A stretch of 64,000 bases of DNA from Tipula vernalis (Eukaryota; Arthropoda; Insecta; Diptera; Tipulidae), in contig OY282558.1 in the NCBI GenBank assembly GCA_958295665.1, positions 310,406,092 through 310,470,091 on the forward strand, in the 5' to 3' direction. Below are positions 13,201 to 28,412 of the stretch, one piece after another. Numbering within the stretch: the first letter of the stretch is position 1; every line of letters begins with the position of its first letter. Position numbers and translations under genes: made by a program. The notes below the pieces were generated by a model. That model saw only the letters and a list, made by a program, of their open reading frames with translations. It did not search any database and had not been told where the DNA came from.

Positions 13201-15664
13201 TTTCATTAGGAGCGAAGAAATGTATAACTAAACCATTTTATAGATATTTCTCAAAAATAACTTAAATCGATAAATTCTTTTGTGAAATTCACAAAATTCT
13301 TTAGTGATATTTACAAAATACTTTTGTGAGTTTAACAAAATTTCATTAGGAGCGAAAAAATGTATAACTAAACCATTTTATAAATATTTTTCAAAAATAA
13401 TTCAAATCGGTAAATTCTTTTGTGAAATTCACAAAATTCTTTAGTGATATTTACAAAATTTCATTAGGAGCAAAGAAATGTATAACTAAACCATTTTATA
13501 AATATTTCTCAAAAATAATTGAAATCGATAAATTCTTTTGTGAAATTTACAAAATACTTTAGTGATATTTACAAAATAGTTTTGTGAATTTAACAAAATT
13601 TCATTAGGAGCAAAGAAATGTATAACTAAACCATTTTATAGATATTTCTCAAAAATAATTGAAATCGATAAATTCTTTTGTAAAATTCATAAAATTCTTT
13701 AGTGATATTTACAAAATATTTTTGTGAGTTTAACAAAATTTCATTAGGAGCGAAGAAATGTATAACTAAACCATTTTATAGATATTTCTCAAAAATAATT
13801 GAAATCGATAAATTCTTTATGTGTTGTTTTTATAAATTCTTTTGTAAAATTCACAAAATTCTTTAGTGATATTTACAAAATACTTTTGAGAAGTTAACAA
13901 AATTTCATTAGGAGAGAAGAAATGTATAACTAAACCATTTTATAAATATTTCTCAAAAATAATTGAAATCGATAAATTCTTTTGTGAAATTCACAAAATT
14001 CTTTAGTGATATTTACAAAATACTTTTGTGAATTTAACAAAATTTCATTAGGAGCGAAGAAATGTATAACTAAACCATTTTATAGATATTTCTCAAAAAT
14101 AACTTAAATCGATAAATTCTTTTGTGAAATTCACAAAATTCTTTAGTGATATTTACAAAATACTTTTGTGAATTTAACAAAATTTCATTAGGAGCGAAGA
14201 AATGTATAACTAAACCATTTTATAAATATTTCTCAAAAATAATTGAAATCGATAAATTCTTTTGTGAAATTTACAAAATACTTTAGTGATATTTACAAAA
14301 TAGTTTTGTGAATTTAACAAAATTTCATTAGGAGCAAAGAAATGTATAACTAAACCATTTTATAGATATTTCTCAAAAATAATTGAAATCGATAAATTCT
14401 TTTGTAAAATTCATAAAATTCTTTAGTGATATTTACAAAATATTTTTGTGAGTTTAACAAAATTTCATTAGGAGCGAAGAAATGTATAACTAAACCATTT
14501 TATAGATATTTCTCAAAAATAATTGAAATCGATAAATTCTTTATGTGTTGTTTTTATAAATTCTTTTGTAAAATTCACAAAATTCTTTAGTGATATTTAC
14601 AAAATACTTTTGAGAAGTTAACAAAATTTCATTAGGAGAGAAGAAATGTATAACTAAACCATTTTATAAATATTTCTCAAAAATAATTGAAATCGATAAA
14701 TTCTTTTGTGAAATTCACAAAATTCTTTAGTGATATTTACAAAATACTTTTGTGAATTTAACAAAATTTCATTAGGAGCGAAGAAATGTATAACTAAACC
14801 ATTTTATAGATATTTCTCAAAAATAACTTAAATCGATAAATTCTTTTGTGAAATTCACAAAATTCTTTAGTGATATTTACAAAATACTTTTGTGAGTTTA
14901 ACAAAATTTCATTAGGAGCGAAAAAATGTATAACTAAACCATTTTATAAATATTTTTCAAAAATAATTCAAATCGGTAAATTCTTTTGTGAAATTCACAA
15001 AATTCTTTAGTGATATTTACAAAATTTCATTAGGAGCAAAGAAATGTATAACTAAACCATTTTATAAATATTTCTCAAAAATAATTGAAATCGATAAATT
15101 CTTTTGTGAAATTCACAAAATTCTTTAGTGATATTTACAAAATACTTTTGAGAATTTAACAAAATTTCATTAGAAGCGAAGAAATGTATAACTAAACCAT
15201 TTTATAAATATTTCTCAAAAATAACTTAAATCGATAAATTCTTTTGTGAAATTCACAAAATTCTTTAGTGATATTTACAAAATACTTTTGTGAATTTAAC
15301 AAAATTTCATTAGGAGCGAAGAAATGTATAACTAAACCATTTTATAAATATTTCTCAAAAATAATTGAAATCGATAAATTCTTTTGTGAAATTTACAAAA
15401 TACTTTAGTGATATTTACAAAATAGTTTTGTGAATTTAACAAAATTTCATTAGGAGCAAAGAAATGTATAACTAAACCATTTTATAGATATTTCTCAAAA
15501 ATAATTGAAATCGATAAATTCTTTTGTAAAATTCATAAAATTCTTTAGTGATATTTACAAAATATTTTTGTGAGTTTAACAAAATTTCATTAGGAGCGAA
15601 GAAATGTATAACTAAACCATTTTATAGATATTTCTCAAAAATAATTGAAATCGATAAATTCTTT
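7250..15664 (+). repeat. 8415-bp super-repeat, copy 1 (60 monomers)
   Basis: Starts at a 164-bp marker monomer and contains blocks of 1519, 1122, 1122, 842, 1122, 842, 724 and 1122 bp. Using 140-, 118- and 164-bp units these are 11, 8, 8, 6, 8, 6, 5 and 8 monomers, 60 in all. The 1519-bp block equals 164 + 2x118 + 8x140 minus one base, lost in its 'GGTAAATTTTTTGTG' monomer. A private base, G at 7258, is T at 15673 and 24088. Confidence 0.95.
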
Positions 15665-18600
15665 ATGTGTTGTTTTTATAAATTCTTTTGTAAAATTCAC
15701 AAAATTCTTTAGTGATATTTACAAAATACTTTTGAGAAGTTAACAAAATTTCATTAGGAGAGAAGAAATGTATAACTAAACCATTTTATAAATATTTTTC
15801 AAAAATAATTGAAATCGATAAATTCTTTTGTGAAATTCACAAAATTCTTTAGTGATATTTACAAAATACTTTTGTGAATTTAACAAAATTTCATTAGGAG
15901 CGAAGAAATGTATAACTAAACCATTTTATAGATATTTCTCAAAAATAACTTAAATCGATAAATTCTTTTGTGAAATTCACAAAATTCTTTAGTGATATTT
16001 ACAAAATACTTTTGTGAGTTTAACAAAATTTCATTAGGAGCGAAAAAATGTATAACTAAACCATTTTATAAATATTTTTCAAAAATAATTCAAATCGGTA
16101 AATTCTTTTGTGAAATTCACAAAATTCTTTAGTGATATTTACAAAATTTCATTAGGAGCAAAGAAATGTATAACTAAACCATTTTATAAATATTTCTCAA
16201 AAATAATTGAAATCGATAAATTCTTTTGTGAAATTCACAAAATTCTTTAGTGATATTTACAAAATACTTTTGAGAATTTAACAAAATTTCATTAGAAGCG
16301 AAGAAATGTATAACTAAACCATTTTATAAATATTTCTCAAAAATAACTTAAATCGATAAATTCTTTTGTGAAATTCACAAAATTCTTTAGTGATATTTAC
16401 AAAATACTTTTGTGAGTTTAACAAAATTTCATTAGGAGCGAAGAAATGTATAACTAAACCATTTTATAAATATTTCTCAAAAATAATTGAAATCGGTAAA
16501 TTTTTTGTGAAATTCACAAAATTCTTTAGTGATATTTACAAAATTTCATTAGGAGCAAAGAAATGTATAACTAAACCATTTTATAAATATTTCTCAAAAA
16601 TAATTGAAATCGATAAATTCTTTTGTGAAATTCACAAAATTCTTTAGTGATATTTACAAAATACTTTTGTGAATTTAACAAAATTTCATTAGGAGCGAAG
16701 AAATGTATAACTAAACCATTTTATAAATATTTCTCAAAAATAACTTAAATCGATAAATTCTTTTGTGAAATTCACAAAATTCTTTAGTGATATTTACAAA
16801 ATACTTTTGTGAATTTAACAAAATTTCATTAGGAGCGAAGAAATGTATAACTAAACCATTTTATAAATATTTCTCAAAAATAATTGAAATCGATAAATTC
16901 TTTTGTGAAATTTACAAAATACTTTAGTGATATTTACAAAATAGTTTTGTGAATTTAACAAAATTTCATTAGGAGCAAAGAAATGTATAACTAAACCATT
17001 TTATAGATATTTCTCAAAAATAATTGAAATCGATAAATTCTTTTGTAAAATTCATAAAATTCTTTAGTGATATTTACAAAATATTTTTGTGAGTTTAACA
17101 AAATTTCATTAGGAGCGAAGAAATGTATAACTAAACCATTTTATAGATATTTCTCAAAAATAATTGAAATCGATAAATTCTTTATGTGTTGTTTTTATAA
17201 ATTCTTTTGTAAAATTCACAAAATTCTTTAGTGATATTTACAAAATACTTTTGAGAAGTTAACAAAATTTCATTAGGAGAGAAGAAATGTATAACTAAAC
17301 CATTTTATAAATATTTCTCAAAAATAATTGAAATCGATAAATTCTTTTGTGAAATTCACAAAATTCTTTAGTGATATTTACAAAATACTTTTGTGAATTT
17401 AACAAAATTTCATTAGGAGCGAAGAAATGTATAACTAAACCATTTTATAGATATTTCTCAAAAATAACTTAAATCGATAAATTCTTTTGTGAAATTCACA
17501 AAATTCTTTAGTGATATTTACAAAATACTTTTGTGAGTTTAACAAAATTTCATTAGGAGCGAAAAAATGTATAACTAAACCATTTTATAAATATTTTTCA
17601 AAAATAATTCAAATCGGTAAATTCTTTTGTGAAATTCACAAAATTCTTTAGTGATATTTACAAAATTTCATTAGGAGCAAAGAAATGTATAACTAAACCA
17701 TTTTATAAATATTTCTCAAAAATAATTGAAATCGATAAATTCTTTTGTGAAATTCACAAAATTCTTTAGTGATATTTACAAAATACTTTTGAGAATTTAA
17801 CAAAATTTCATTAGAAGCGAAGAAATGTATAACTAAACCATTTTATAAATATTTCTCAAAAATAACTTAAATCGATAAATTCTTTTGTGAAATTCACAAA
17901 ATTCTTTAGTGATATTTACAAAATACTTTTGTGAATTTAACAAAATTTCATTAGGAGCGAAGAAATGTATAACTAAACCATTTTATAAATATTTCTCAAA
18001 AATAATTGAAATCGATAAATTCTTTTGTGAAATTTACAAAATACTTTAGTGATATTTACAAAATAGTTTTGTGAATTTAACAAAATTTCATTAGGAGCAA
18101 AGAAATGTATAACTAAACCATTTTATAGATATTTCTCAAAAATAATTGAAATCGATAAATTCTTTTGTAAAATTCATAAAATTCTTTAGTGATATTTACA
18201 AAATATTTTTGTGAGTTTAACAAAATTTCATTAGGAGCGAAGAAATGTATAACTAAACCATTTTATAGATATTTCTCAAAAATAATTGAAATCGATAAAT
18301 TCTTTATGTGTTGTTTTTATAAATTCTTTTGTAAAATTCACAAAATTCTTTAGTGATATTTACAAAATACTTTTGAGAAGTTAACAAAATTTCATTAGGA
18401 GAGAAGAAATGTATAACTAAACCATTTTATAAATATTTCTCAAAAATAATTGAAATCGATAAATTCTTTTGTGAAATTCACAAAATTCTTTAGTGATATT
18501 TACAAAATACTTTTGTGAATTTAACAAAATTTCATTAGGAGCGAAGAAATGTATAACTAAACCATTTTATAGATATTTCTCAAAAATAACTTAAATCGAT

Positions 18601-21600
18601 AAATTCTTTTGTGAAATTCACAAAATTCTTTAGTGATATTTACAAAATACTTTTGTGAGTTTAACAAAATTTCATTAGGAGCGAAAAAATGTATAACTAA
18701 ACCATTTTATAAATATTTTTCAAAAATAATTCAAATCGGTAAATTCTTTTGTGAAATTCACAAAATTCTTTAGTGATATTTACAAAATTTCATTAGGAGC
18801 AAAGAAATGTATAACTAAACCATTTTATAAATATTTCTCAAAAATAATTGAAATCGATAAATTCTTTTGTGAAATTCACAAAATTCTTTAGTGATATTTA
18901 CAAAATACTTTTGAGAATTTAACAAAATTTCATTAGAAGCGAAGAAATGTATAACTAAACCATTTTATAAATATTTCTCAAAAATAACTTAAATCGATAA
19001 ATTCTTTTGTGAAATTCACAAAATTCTTTAGTGATATTTACAAAATACTTTTGTGAATTTAACAAAATTTCATTAGGAGCGAAGAAATGTATAACTAAAC
19101 CATTTTATAAATATTTCTCAAAAATAATTGAAATCGATAAATTCTTTTGTGAAATTTACAAAATACTTTAGTGATATTTACAAAATAGTTTTGTGAATTT
19201 AACAAAATTTCATTAGGAGCAAAGAAATGTATAACTAAACCATTTTATAGATATTTCTCAAAAATAATTGAAATCGATAAATTCTTTTGTAAAATTCATA
19301 AAATTCTTTAGTGATATTTACAAAATATTTTTGTGAGTTTAACAAAATTTCATTAGGAGCGAAGAAATGTATAACTAAACCATTTTATAGATATTTCTCA
19401 AAAATAATTGAAATCGATAAATTCTTTATGTGTTGTTTTTATAAATTCTTTTGTAAAATTCACAAAATTCTTTAGTGATATTTACAAAATACTTTTGAGA
19501 AGTTAACAAAATTTCATTAGGAGAGAAGAAATGTATAACTAAACCATTTTATAAATATTTCTCAAAAATAATTGAAATCGATAAATTCTTTTGTGAAATT
19601 CACAAAATTCTTTAGTGATATTTACAAAATACTTTTGTGAATTTAACAAAATTTCATTAGGAGCGAAGAAATGTATAACTAAACCATTTTATAGATATTT
19701 CTCAAAAATAACTTAAATCGATAAATTCTTTTGTGAAATTCACAAAATTCTTTAGTGATATTTACAAAATACTTTTGTGAGTTTAACAAAATTTCATTAG
19801 GAGCGAAAAAATGTATAACTAAACCATTTTATAAATATTTTTCAAAAATAATTCAAATCGGTAAATTCTTTTGTGAAATTCACAAAATTCTTTAGTGATA
19901 TTTACAAAATTTCATTAGGAGCAAAGAAATGTATAACTAAACCATTTTATAAATATTTCTCAAAAATAATTGAAATCGATAAATTCTTTTGTGAAATTTA
20001 CAAAATACTTTAGTGATATTTACAAAATAGTTTTGTGAATTTAACAAAATTTCATTAGGAGCAAAGAAATGTATAACTAAACCATTTTATAGATATTTCT
20101 CAAAAATAATTGAAATCGATAAATTCTTTTGTAAAATTCATAAAATTCTTTAGTGATATTTACAAAATATTTTTGTGAGTTTAACAAAATTTCATTAGGA
20201 GCGAAGAAATGTATAACTAAACCATTTTATAGATATTTCTCAAAAATAATTGAAATCGATAAATTCTTTATGTGTTGTTTTTATAAATTCTTTTGTAAAA
20301 TTCACAAAATTCTTTAGTGATATTTACAAAATACTTTTGAGAAGTTAACAAAATTTCATTAGGAGAGAAGAAATGTATAACTAAACCATTTTATAAATAT
20401 TTCTCAAAAATAATTGAAATCGATAAATTCTTTTGTGAAATTCACAAAATTCTTTAGTGATATTTACAAAATACTTTTGTGAATTTAACAAAATTTCATT
20501 AGGAGCGAAGAAATGTATAACTAAACCATTTTATAGATATTTCTCAAAAATAACTTAAATCGATAAATTCTTTTGTGAAATTCACAAAATTCTTTAGTGA
20601 TATTTACAAAATACTTTTGTGAGTTTAACAAAATTTCATTAGGAGCGAAAAAATGTATAACTAAACCATTTTATAAATATTTTTCAAAAATAATTCAAAT
20701 CGGTAAATTCTTTTGTGAAATTCACAAAATTCTTTAGTGATATTTACAAAATTTCATTAGGAGCAAAGAAATGTATAACTAAACCATTTTATAAATATTT
20801 CTCAAAAATAATTGAAATCGATAAATTCTTTTGTGAAATTCACAAAATTCTTTAGTGATATTTACAAAATACTTTTGAGAATTTAACAAAATTTCATTAG
20901 AAGCGAAGAAATGTATAACTAAACCATTTTATAAATATTTCTCAAAAATAACTTAAATCGATAAATTCTTTTGTGAAATTCACAAAATTCTTTAGTGATA
21001 TTTACAAAATACTTTTGTGAATTTAACAAAATTTCATTAGGAGCGAAGAAATGTATAACTAAACCATTTTATAAATATTTCTCAAAAATAATTGAAATCG
21101 ATAAATTCTTTTGTGAAATTTACAAAATACTTTAGTGATATTTACAAAATAGTTTTGTGAATTTAACAAAATTTCATTAGGAGCAAAGAAATGTATAACT
21201 AAACCATTTTATAGATATTTCTCAAAAATAATTGAAATCGATAAATTCTTTTGTAAAATTCATAAAATTCTTTAGTGATATTTACAAAATATTTTTGTGA
21301 GTTTAACAAAATTTCATTAGGAGCGAAGAAATGTATAACTAAACCATTTTATAGATATTTCTCAAAAATAATTGAAATCGATAAATTCTTTATGTGTTGT
21401 TTTTATAAATTCTTTTGTAAAATTCACAAAATTCTTTAGTGATATTTACAAAATACTTTTGAGAAGTTAACAAAATTTCATTAGGAGAGAAGAAATGTAT
21501 AACTAAACCATTTTATAAATATTTCTCAAAAATAATTGAAATCGATAAATTCTTTTGTGAAATTCACAAAATTCTTTAGTGATATTTACAAAATACTTTT

Positions 21601-24079
21601 GTGAATTTAACAAAATTTCATTAGGAGCGAAGAAATGTATAACTAAACCATTTTATAGATATTTCTCAAAAATAACTTAAATCGATAAATTCTTTTGTGA
21701 AATTCACAAAATTCTTTAGTGATATTTACAAAATACTTTTGTGAGTTTAACAAAATTTCATTAGGAGCGAAAAAATGTATAACTAAACCATTTTATAAAT
21801 ATTTTTCAAAAATAATTCAAATCGGTAAATTCTTTTGTGAAATTCACAAAATTCTTTAGTGATATTTACAAAATTTCATTAGGAGCAAAGAAATGTATAA
21901 CTAAACCATTTTATAAATATTTCTCAAAAATAATTGAAATCGATAAATTCTTTTGTGAAATTTACAAAATACTTTAGTGATATTTACAAAATAGTTTTGT
22001 GAATTTAACAAAATTTCATTAGGAGCAAAGAAATGTATAACTAAACCATTTTATAGATATTTCTCAAAAATAATTGAAATCGATAAATTCTTTTGTAAAA
22101 TTCATAAAATTCTTTAGTGATATTTACAAAATATTTTTGTGAGTTTAACAAAATTTCATTAGGAGCGAAGAAATGTATAACTAAACCATTTTATAGATAT
22201 TTCTCAAAAATAATTGAAATCGATAAATTCTTTATGTGTTGTTTTTATAAATTCTTTTGTAAAATTCACAAAATTCTTTAGTGATATTTACAAAATACTT
22301 TTGAGAAGTTAACAAAATTTCATTAGGAGAGAAGAAATGTATAACTAAACCATTTTATAAATATTTCTCAAAAATAATTGAAATCGATAAATTCTTTTGT
22401 GAAATTCACAAAATTCTTTAGTGATATTTACAAAATACTTTTGTGAATTTAACAAAATTTCATTAGGAGCGAAGAAATGTATAACTAAACCATTTTATAG
22501 ATATTTCTCAAAAATAACTTAAATCGATAAATTCTTTTGTGAAATTCACAAAATTCTTTAGTGATATTTACAAAATACTTTTGTGAATTTAACAAAATTT
22601 CATTAGGAGCGAAGAAATGTATAACTAAACCATTTTATAAATATTTCTCAAAAATAATTGAAATCGATAAATTCTTTTGTGAAATTTACAAAATACTTTA
22701 GTGATATTTACAAAATAGTTTTGTGAATTTAACAAAATTTCATTAGGAGCAAAGAAATGTATAACTAAACCATTTTATAGATATTTCTCAAAAATAATTG
22801 AAATCGATAAATTCTTTTGTAAAATTCATAAAATTCTTTAGTGATATTTACAAAATATTTTTGTGAGTTTAACAAAATTTCATTAGGAGCGAAGAAATGT
22901 ATAACTAAACCATTTTATAGATATTTCTCAAAAATAATTGAAATCGATAAATTCTTTATGTGTTGTTTTTATAAATTCTTTTGTAAAATTCACAAAATTC
23001 TTTAGTGATATTTACAAAATACTTTTGAGAAGTTAACAAAATTTCATTAGGAGAGAAGAAATGTATAACTAAACCATTTTATAAATATTTCTCAAAAATA
23101 ATTGAAATCGATAAATTCTTTTGTGAAATTCACAAAATTCTTTAGTGATATTTACAAAATACTTTTGTGAATTTAACAAAATTTCATTAGGAGCGAAGAA
23201 ATGTATAACTAAACCATTTTATAGATATTTCTCAAAAATAACTTAAATCGATAAATTCTTTTGTGAAATTCACAAAATTCTTTAGTGATATTTACAAAAT
23301 ACTTTTGTGAGTTTAACAAAATTTCATTAGGAGCGAAAAAATGTATAACTAAACCATTTTATAAATATTTTTCAAAAATAATTCAAATCGGTAAATTCTT
23401 TTGTGAAATTCACAAAATTCTTTAGTGATATTTACAAAATTTCATTAGGAGCAAAGAAATGTATAACTAAACCATTTTATAAATATTTCTCAAAAATAAT
23501 TGAAATCGATAAATTCTTTTGTGAAATTCACAAAATTCTTTAGTGATATTTACAAAATACTTTTGAGAATTTAACAAAATTTCATTAGAAGCGAAGAAAT
23601 GTATAACTAAACCATTTTATAAATATTTCTCAAAAATAACTTAAATCGATAAATTCTTTTGTGAAATTCACAAAATTCTTTAGTGATATTTACAAAATAC
23701 TTTTGTGAATTTAACAAAATTTCATTAGGAGCGAAGAAATGTATAACTAAACCATTTTATAAATATTTCTCAAAAATAATTGAAATCGATAAATTCTTTT
23801 GTGAAATTTACAAAATACTTTAGTGATATTTACAAAATAGTTTTGTGAATTTAACAAAATTTCATTAGGAGCAAAGAAATGTATAACTAAACCATTTTAT
23901 AGATATTTCTCAAAAATAATTGAAATCGATAAATTCTTTTGTAAAATTCATAAAATTCTTTAGTGATATTTACAAAATATTTTTGTGAGTTTAACAAAAT
24001 TTCATTAGGAGCGAAGAAATGTATAACTAAACCATTTTATAGATATTTCTCAAAAATAATTGAAATCGATAAATTCTTT
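15665..24079 (+). repeat. 8415-bp super-repeat, copy 2 (60 monomers)
   Basis: Same block order and exactly the same length as copy 1. A private T at 15798 (in 'AATATTTTTC') is C at the equivalent positions 7383 and 24213. This shows that the copies are distinct sequences and not one stretch printed twice. Confidence 0.95.
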
Positions 24080-27000
24080 ATGTGTTGTTTTTATAAATTC
24101 TTTTGTAAAATTCACAAAATTCTTTAGTGATATTTACAAAATACTTTTGAGAAGTTAACAAAATTTCATTAGGAGAGAAGAAATGTATAACTAAACCATT
24201 TTATAAATATTTCTCAAAAATAATTGAAATCGATAAATTCTTTTGTGAAATTCACAAAATTCTTTAGTGATATTTACAAAATACTTTTGTGAATTTAACA
24301 AAATTTCATTAGGAGCGAAGAAATGTATAACTAAACCATTTTATAGATATTTCTCAAAAATAACTTAAATCGATAAATTCTTTTGTGAAATTCACAAAAT
24401 TCTTTAGTGATATTTACAAAATACTTTTGTGAGTTTAACAAAATTTCATTAGGAGCGAAAAAATGTATAACTAAACCATTTTATAAATATTTTTCAAAAA
24501 TAATTCAAATCGGTAAATTCTTTTGTGAAATTCACAAAATTCTTTAGTGATATTTACAAAATTTCATTAGGAGCAAAGAAATGTATAACTAAACCATTTT
24601 ATAAATATTTCTCAAAAATAATTGAAATCGATAAATTCTTTTGTGAAATTCACAAAATTCTTTAGTGATATTTACAAAATACTTTTGAGAATTTAACAAA
24701 ATTTCATTAGAAGCGAAGAAATGTATAACTAAACCATTTTATAAATATTTCTCAAAAATAACTTAAATCGATAAATTCTTTTGTGAAATTCACAAAATTC
24801 TTTAGTGATATTTACAAAATACTTTTGTGAGTTTAACAAAATTTCATTAGGAGCGAAGAAATGTATAACTAAACCATTTTATAAATATTTCTCAAAAATA
24901 ATTGAAATCGGTAAATTTTTTGTGAAATTCACAAAATTCTTTAGTGATATTTACAAAATTTCATTAGGAGCAAAGAAATGTATAACTAAACCATTTTATA
25001 AATATTTCTCAAAAATAATTGAAATCGATAAATTCTTTTGTGAAATTCACAAAATTCTTTAGTGATATTTACAAAATACTTTTGTGAATTTAACAAAATT
25101 TCATTAGGAGCGAAGAAATGTATAACTAAACCATTTTATAAATATTTCTCAAAAATAACTTAAATCGATAAATTCTTTTGTGAAATTCACAAAATTCTTT
25201 AGTGATATTTACAAAATACTTTTGTGAATTTAACAAAATTTCATTAGGAGCGAAGAAATGTATAACTAAACCATTTTATAAATATTTCTCAAAAATAATT
25301 GAAATCGATAAATTCTTTTGTGAAATTTACAAAATACTTTAGTGATATTTACAAAATAGTTTTGTGAATTTAACAAAATTTCATTAGGAGCAAAGAAATG
25401 TATAACTAAACCATTTTATAGATATTTCTCAAAAATAATTGAAATCGATAAATTCTTTTGTAAAATTCATAAAATTCTTTAGTGATATTTACAAAATATT
25501 TTTGTGAGTTTAACAAAATTTCATTAGGAGCGAAGAAATGTATAACTAAACCATTTTATAGATATTTCTCAAAAATAATTGAAATCGATAAATTCTTTAT
25601 GTGTTGTTTTTATAAATTCTTTTGTAAAATTCACAAAATTCTTTAGTGATATTTACAAAATACTTTTGAGAAGTTAACAAAATTTCATTAGGAGAGAAGA
25701 AATGTATAACTAAACCATTTTATAAATATTTCTCAAAAATAATTGAAATCGATAAATTCTTTTGTGAAATTCACAAAATTCTTTAGTGATATTTACAAAA
25801 TACTTTTGTGAATTTAACAAAATTTCATTAGGAGCGAAGAAATGTATAACTAAACCATTTTATAGATATTTCTCAAAAATAACTTAAATCGATAAATTCT
25901 TTTGTGAAATTCACAAAATTCTTTAGTGATATTTACAAAATACTTTTGTGAGTTTAACAAAATTTCATTAGGAGCGAAAAAATGTATAACTAAACCATTT
26001 TATAAATATTTTTCAAAAATAATTCAAATCGGTAAATTCTTTTGTGAAATTCACAAAATTCTTTAGTGATATTTACAAAATTTCATTAGGAGCAAAGAAA
26101 TGTATAACTAAACCATTTTATAAATATTTCTCAAAAATAATTGAAATCGATAAATTCTTTTGTGAAATTCACAAAATTCTTTAGTGATATTTACAAAATA
26201 CTTTTGAGAATTTAACAAAATTTCATTAGAAGCGAAGAAATGTATAACTAAACCATTTTATAAATATTTCTCAAAAATAACTTAAATCGATAAATTCTTT
26301 TGTGAAATTCACAAAATTCTTTAGTGATATTTACAAAATACTTTTGTGAATTTAACAAAATTTCATTAGGAGCGAAGAAATGTATAACTAAACCATTTTA
26401 TAAATATTTCTCAAAAATAATTGAAATCGATAAATTCTTTTGTGAAATTTACAAAATACTTTAGTGATATTTACAAAATAGTTTTGTGAATTTAACAAAA
26501 TTTCATTAGGAGCAAAGAAATGTATAACTAAACCATTTTATAGATATTTCTCAAAAATAATTGAAATCGATAAATTCTTTTGTAAAATTCATAAAATTCT
26601 TTAGTGATATTTACAAAATATTTTTGTGAGTTTAACAAAATTTCATTAGGAGCGAAGAAATGTATAACTAAACCATTTTATAGATATTTCTCAAAAATAA
26701 TTGAAATCGATAAATTCTTTATGTGTTGTTTTTATAAATTATTTTGTAAAATTCACAAAATTCTTTAGTGATATTTACAAAATACTTTTGAGAAGTTAAC
26801 AAAATTTCATTAGGAGAGAAGAAATGTATAACTAAACCATTTTATAAATATTTCTCAAAAATAATTGAAATCGATAAATTCTTTTGTGAAATTCACAAAA
26901 TTCTTTAGTGATATTTACAAAATACTTTTGTGAATTTAACAAAATTTCATTAGGAGCGAAGAAATGTATAACTAAACCATTTTATAGATATTTCTCAAAA

Positions 27001-28412
27001 ATAACTTAAATCGATAAATTCTTTTGTGAAATTCACAAAATTCTTTAGTGATATTTACAAAATACTTTTGTGAGTTTAACAAAATTTCATTAGGAGCGAA
27101 AAAATGTATAACTAAACCATTTTATAAATATTTTTCAAAAATAATTCAAATCGGTAAATTCTTTTGTGAAATTCACAAAATTCTTTAGTGATATTTACAA
27201 AATTTCATTAGGAGCAAAGAAATGTATAACTAAACCATTTTATAAATATTTCTCAAAAATAATTGAAATCGATAAATTCTTTTGTGAAATTCACAAAATT
27301 CTTTAGTGATATTTACAAAATACTTTTGAGAATTTAACAAAATTTCATTAGAAGCGAAGAAATGTATAACTAAACCATTTTATAAATATTTCTCAAAAAT
27401 AACTTAAATCGATAAATTCTTTTGTGAAATTCACAAAATTCTTTAGTGATATTTACAAAATACTTTTGTGAATTTAACAAAATTTCATTAGGAGCGAAGA
27501 AATGTATAACTAAACCATTTTATAAATATTTCTCAAAAATAATTGAAATCGATAAATTCTTTTGTGAAATTTACAAAATACTTTAGTGATATTTACAAAA
27601 TAGTTTTGTGAATTTAACAAAATTTCATTAGGAGCAAAGAAATGTATAACTAAACCATTTTATAGATATTTCTCAAAAATAATTGAAATCGATAAATTCT
27701 TTTGTAAAATTCATAAAATTCTTTAGTGATATTTACAAAATATTTTTGTGAGTTTAACAAAATTTCATTAGGAGCGAAGAAATGTATAACTAAACCATTT
27801 TATAGATATTTCTCAAAAATAATTGAAATCGATAAATTCTTTATGTGTTGTTTTTATAAATTCTTTTGTAAAATTCACAAAATTCTTTAGTGATATTTAC
27901 AAAATACTTTTGAGAAGTTAACAAAATTTCATTAGGAGAGAAGAAATGTATAACTAAACCATTTTATAAATATTTCTCAAAAATAATTGAAATCGATAAA
28001 TTCTTTTGTGAAATTCACAAAATTCTTTAGTGATATTTACAAAATACTTTTGTGAATTTAACAAAATTTCATTAGGAGCGAAGAAATGTATAACTAAACC
28101 ATTTTATAGATATTTCTCAAAAATAACTTAAATCGATAAATTCTTTTGTGAAATTCACAAAATTCTTTAGTGATATTTACAAAATACTTTTGTGAGTTTA
28201 ACAAAATTTCATTAGGAGCGAAAAAATGTATAACTAAACCATTTTATAAATATTTTTCAAAAATAATTCAAATCGGTAAATTCTTTTGTGAAATTCACAA
28301 AATTCTTTAGTGATATTTACAAAATTTCATTAGGAGCAAAGAAATGTATAACTAAACCATTTTATAAATATTTCTCAAAAATAATTGAAATCGATAAATT
28401 CTTTTGTGAAAT
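24080..28412 (+). repeat. 8415-bp super-repeat, copy 3 (partial)
   Basis: Follows the same block order (1519, 1122, 1122) as far as the marker at 27843. The next block starts normally, then near 28412 switches to the 1519-type arrangement where an 842-bp block was expected. A private A at 26741 is C at 9911 and 18326. Confidence 0.93.

Larger units (their letters stand above)
5759..28412 (+). repeat. Domain of the 8415-bp super-higher-order repeat
   Basis: The 164-bp marker monomer occurs at 6128, 7250, 8769, 9891, 11013, 11855, 12977, 13819, 14543, 15665, 17184, 18306, 19428, 20270, 21392, 22234, 22958, 24080, 25599, 26721 and 27843. The spacing sequence 1519-1122-1122-842-1122-842-724-1122 sums to 8415 and repeats. 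Position pairs 6128/14543/22958, 7250/15665/24080 and 8769/17184/25599 are each exactly 8415 apart. Homology begins near 5759, where the upstream monomer changes from 'GAGAAGTTAAC' to the 'GAATTTAAC' equivalent. It ends near 28412, where a different block follows. Confidence 0.95.
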
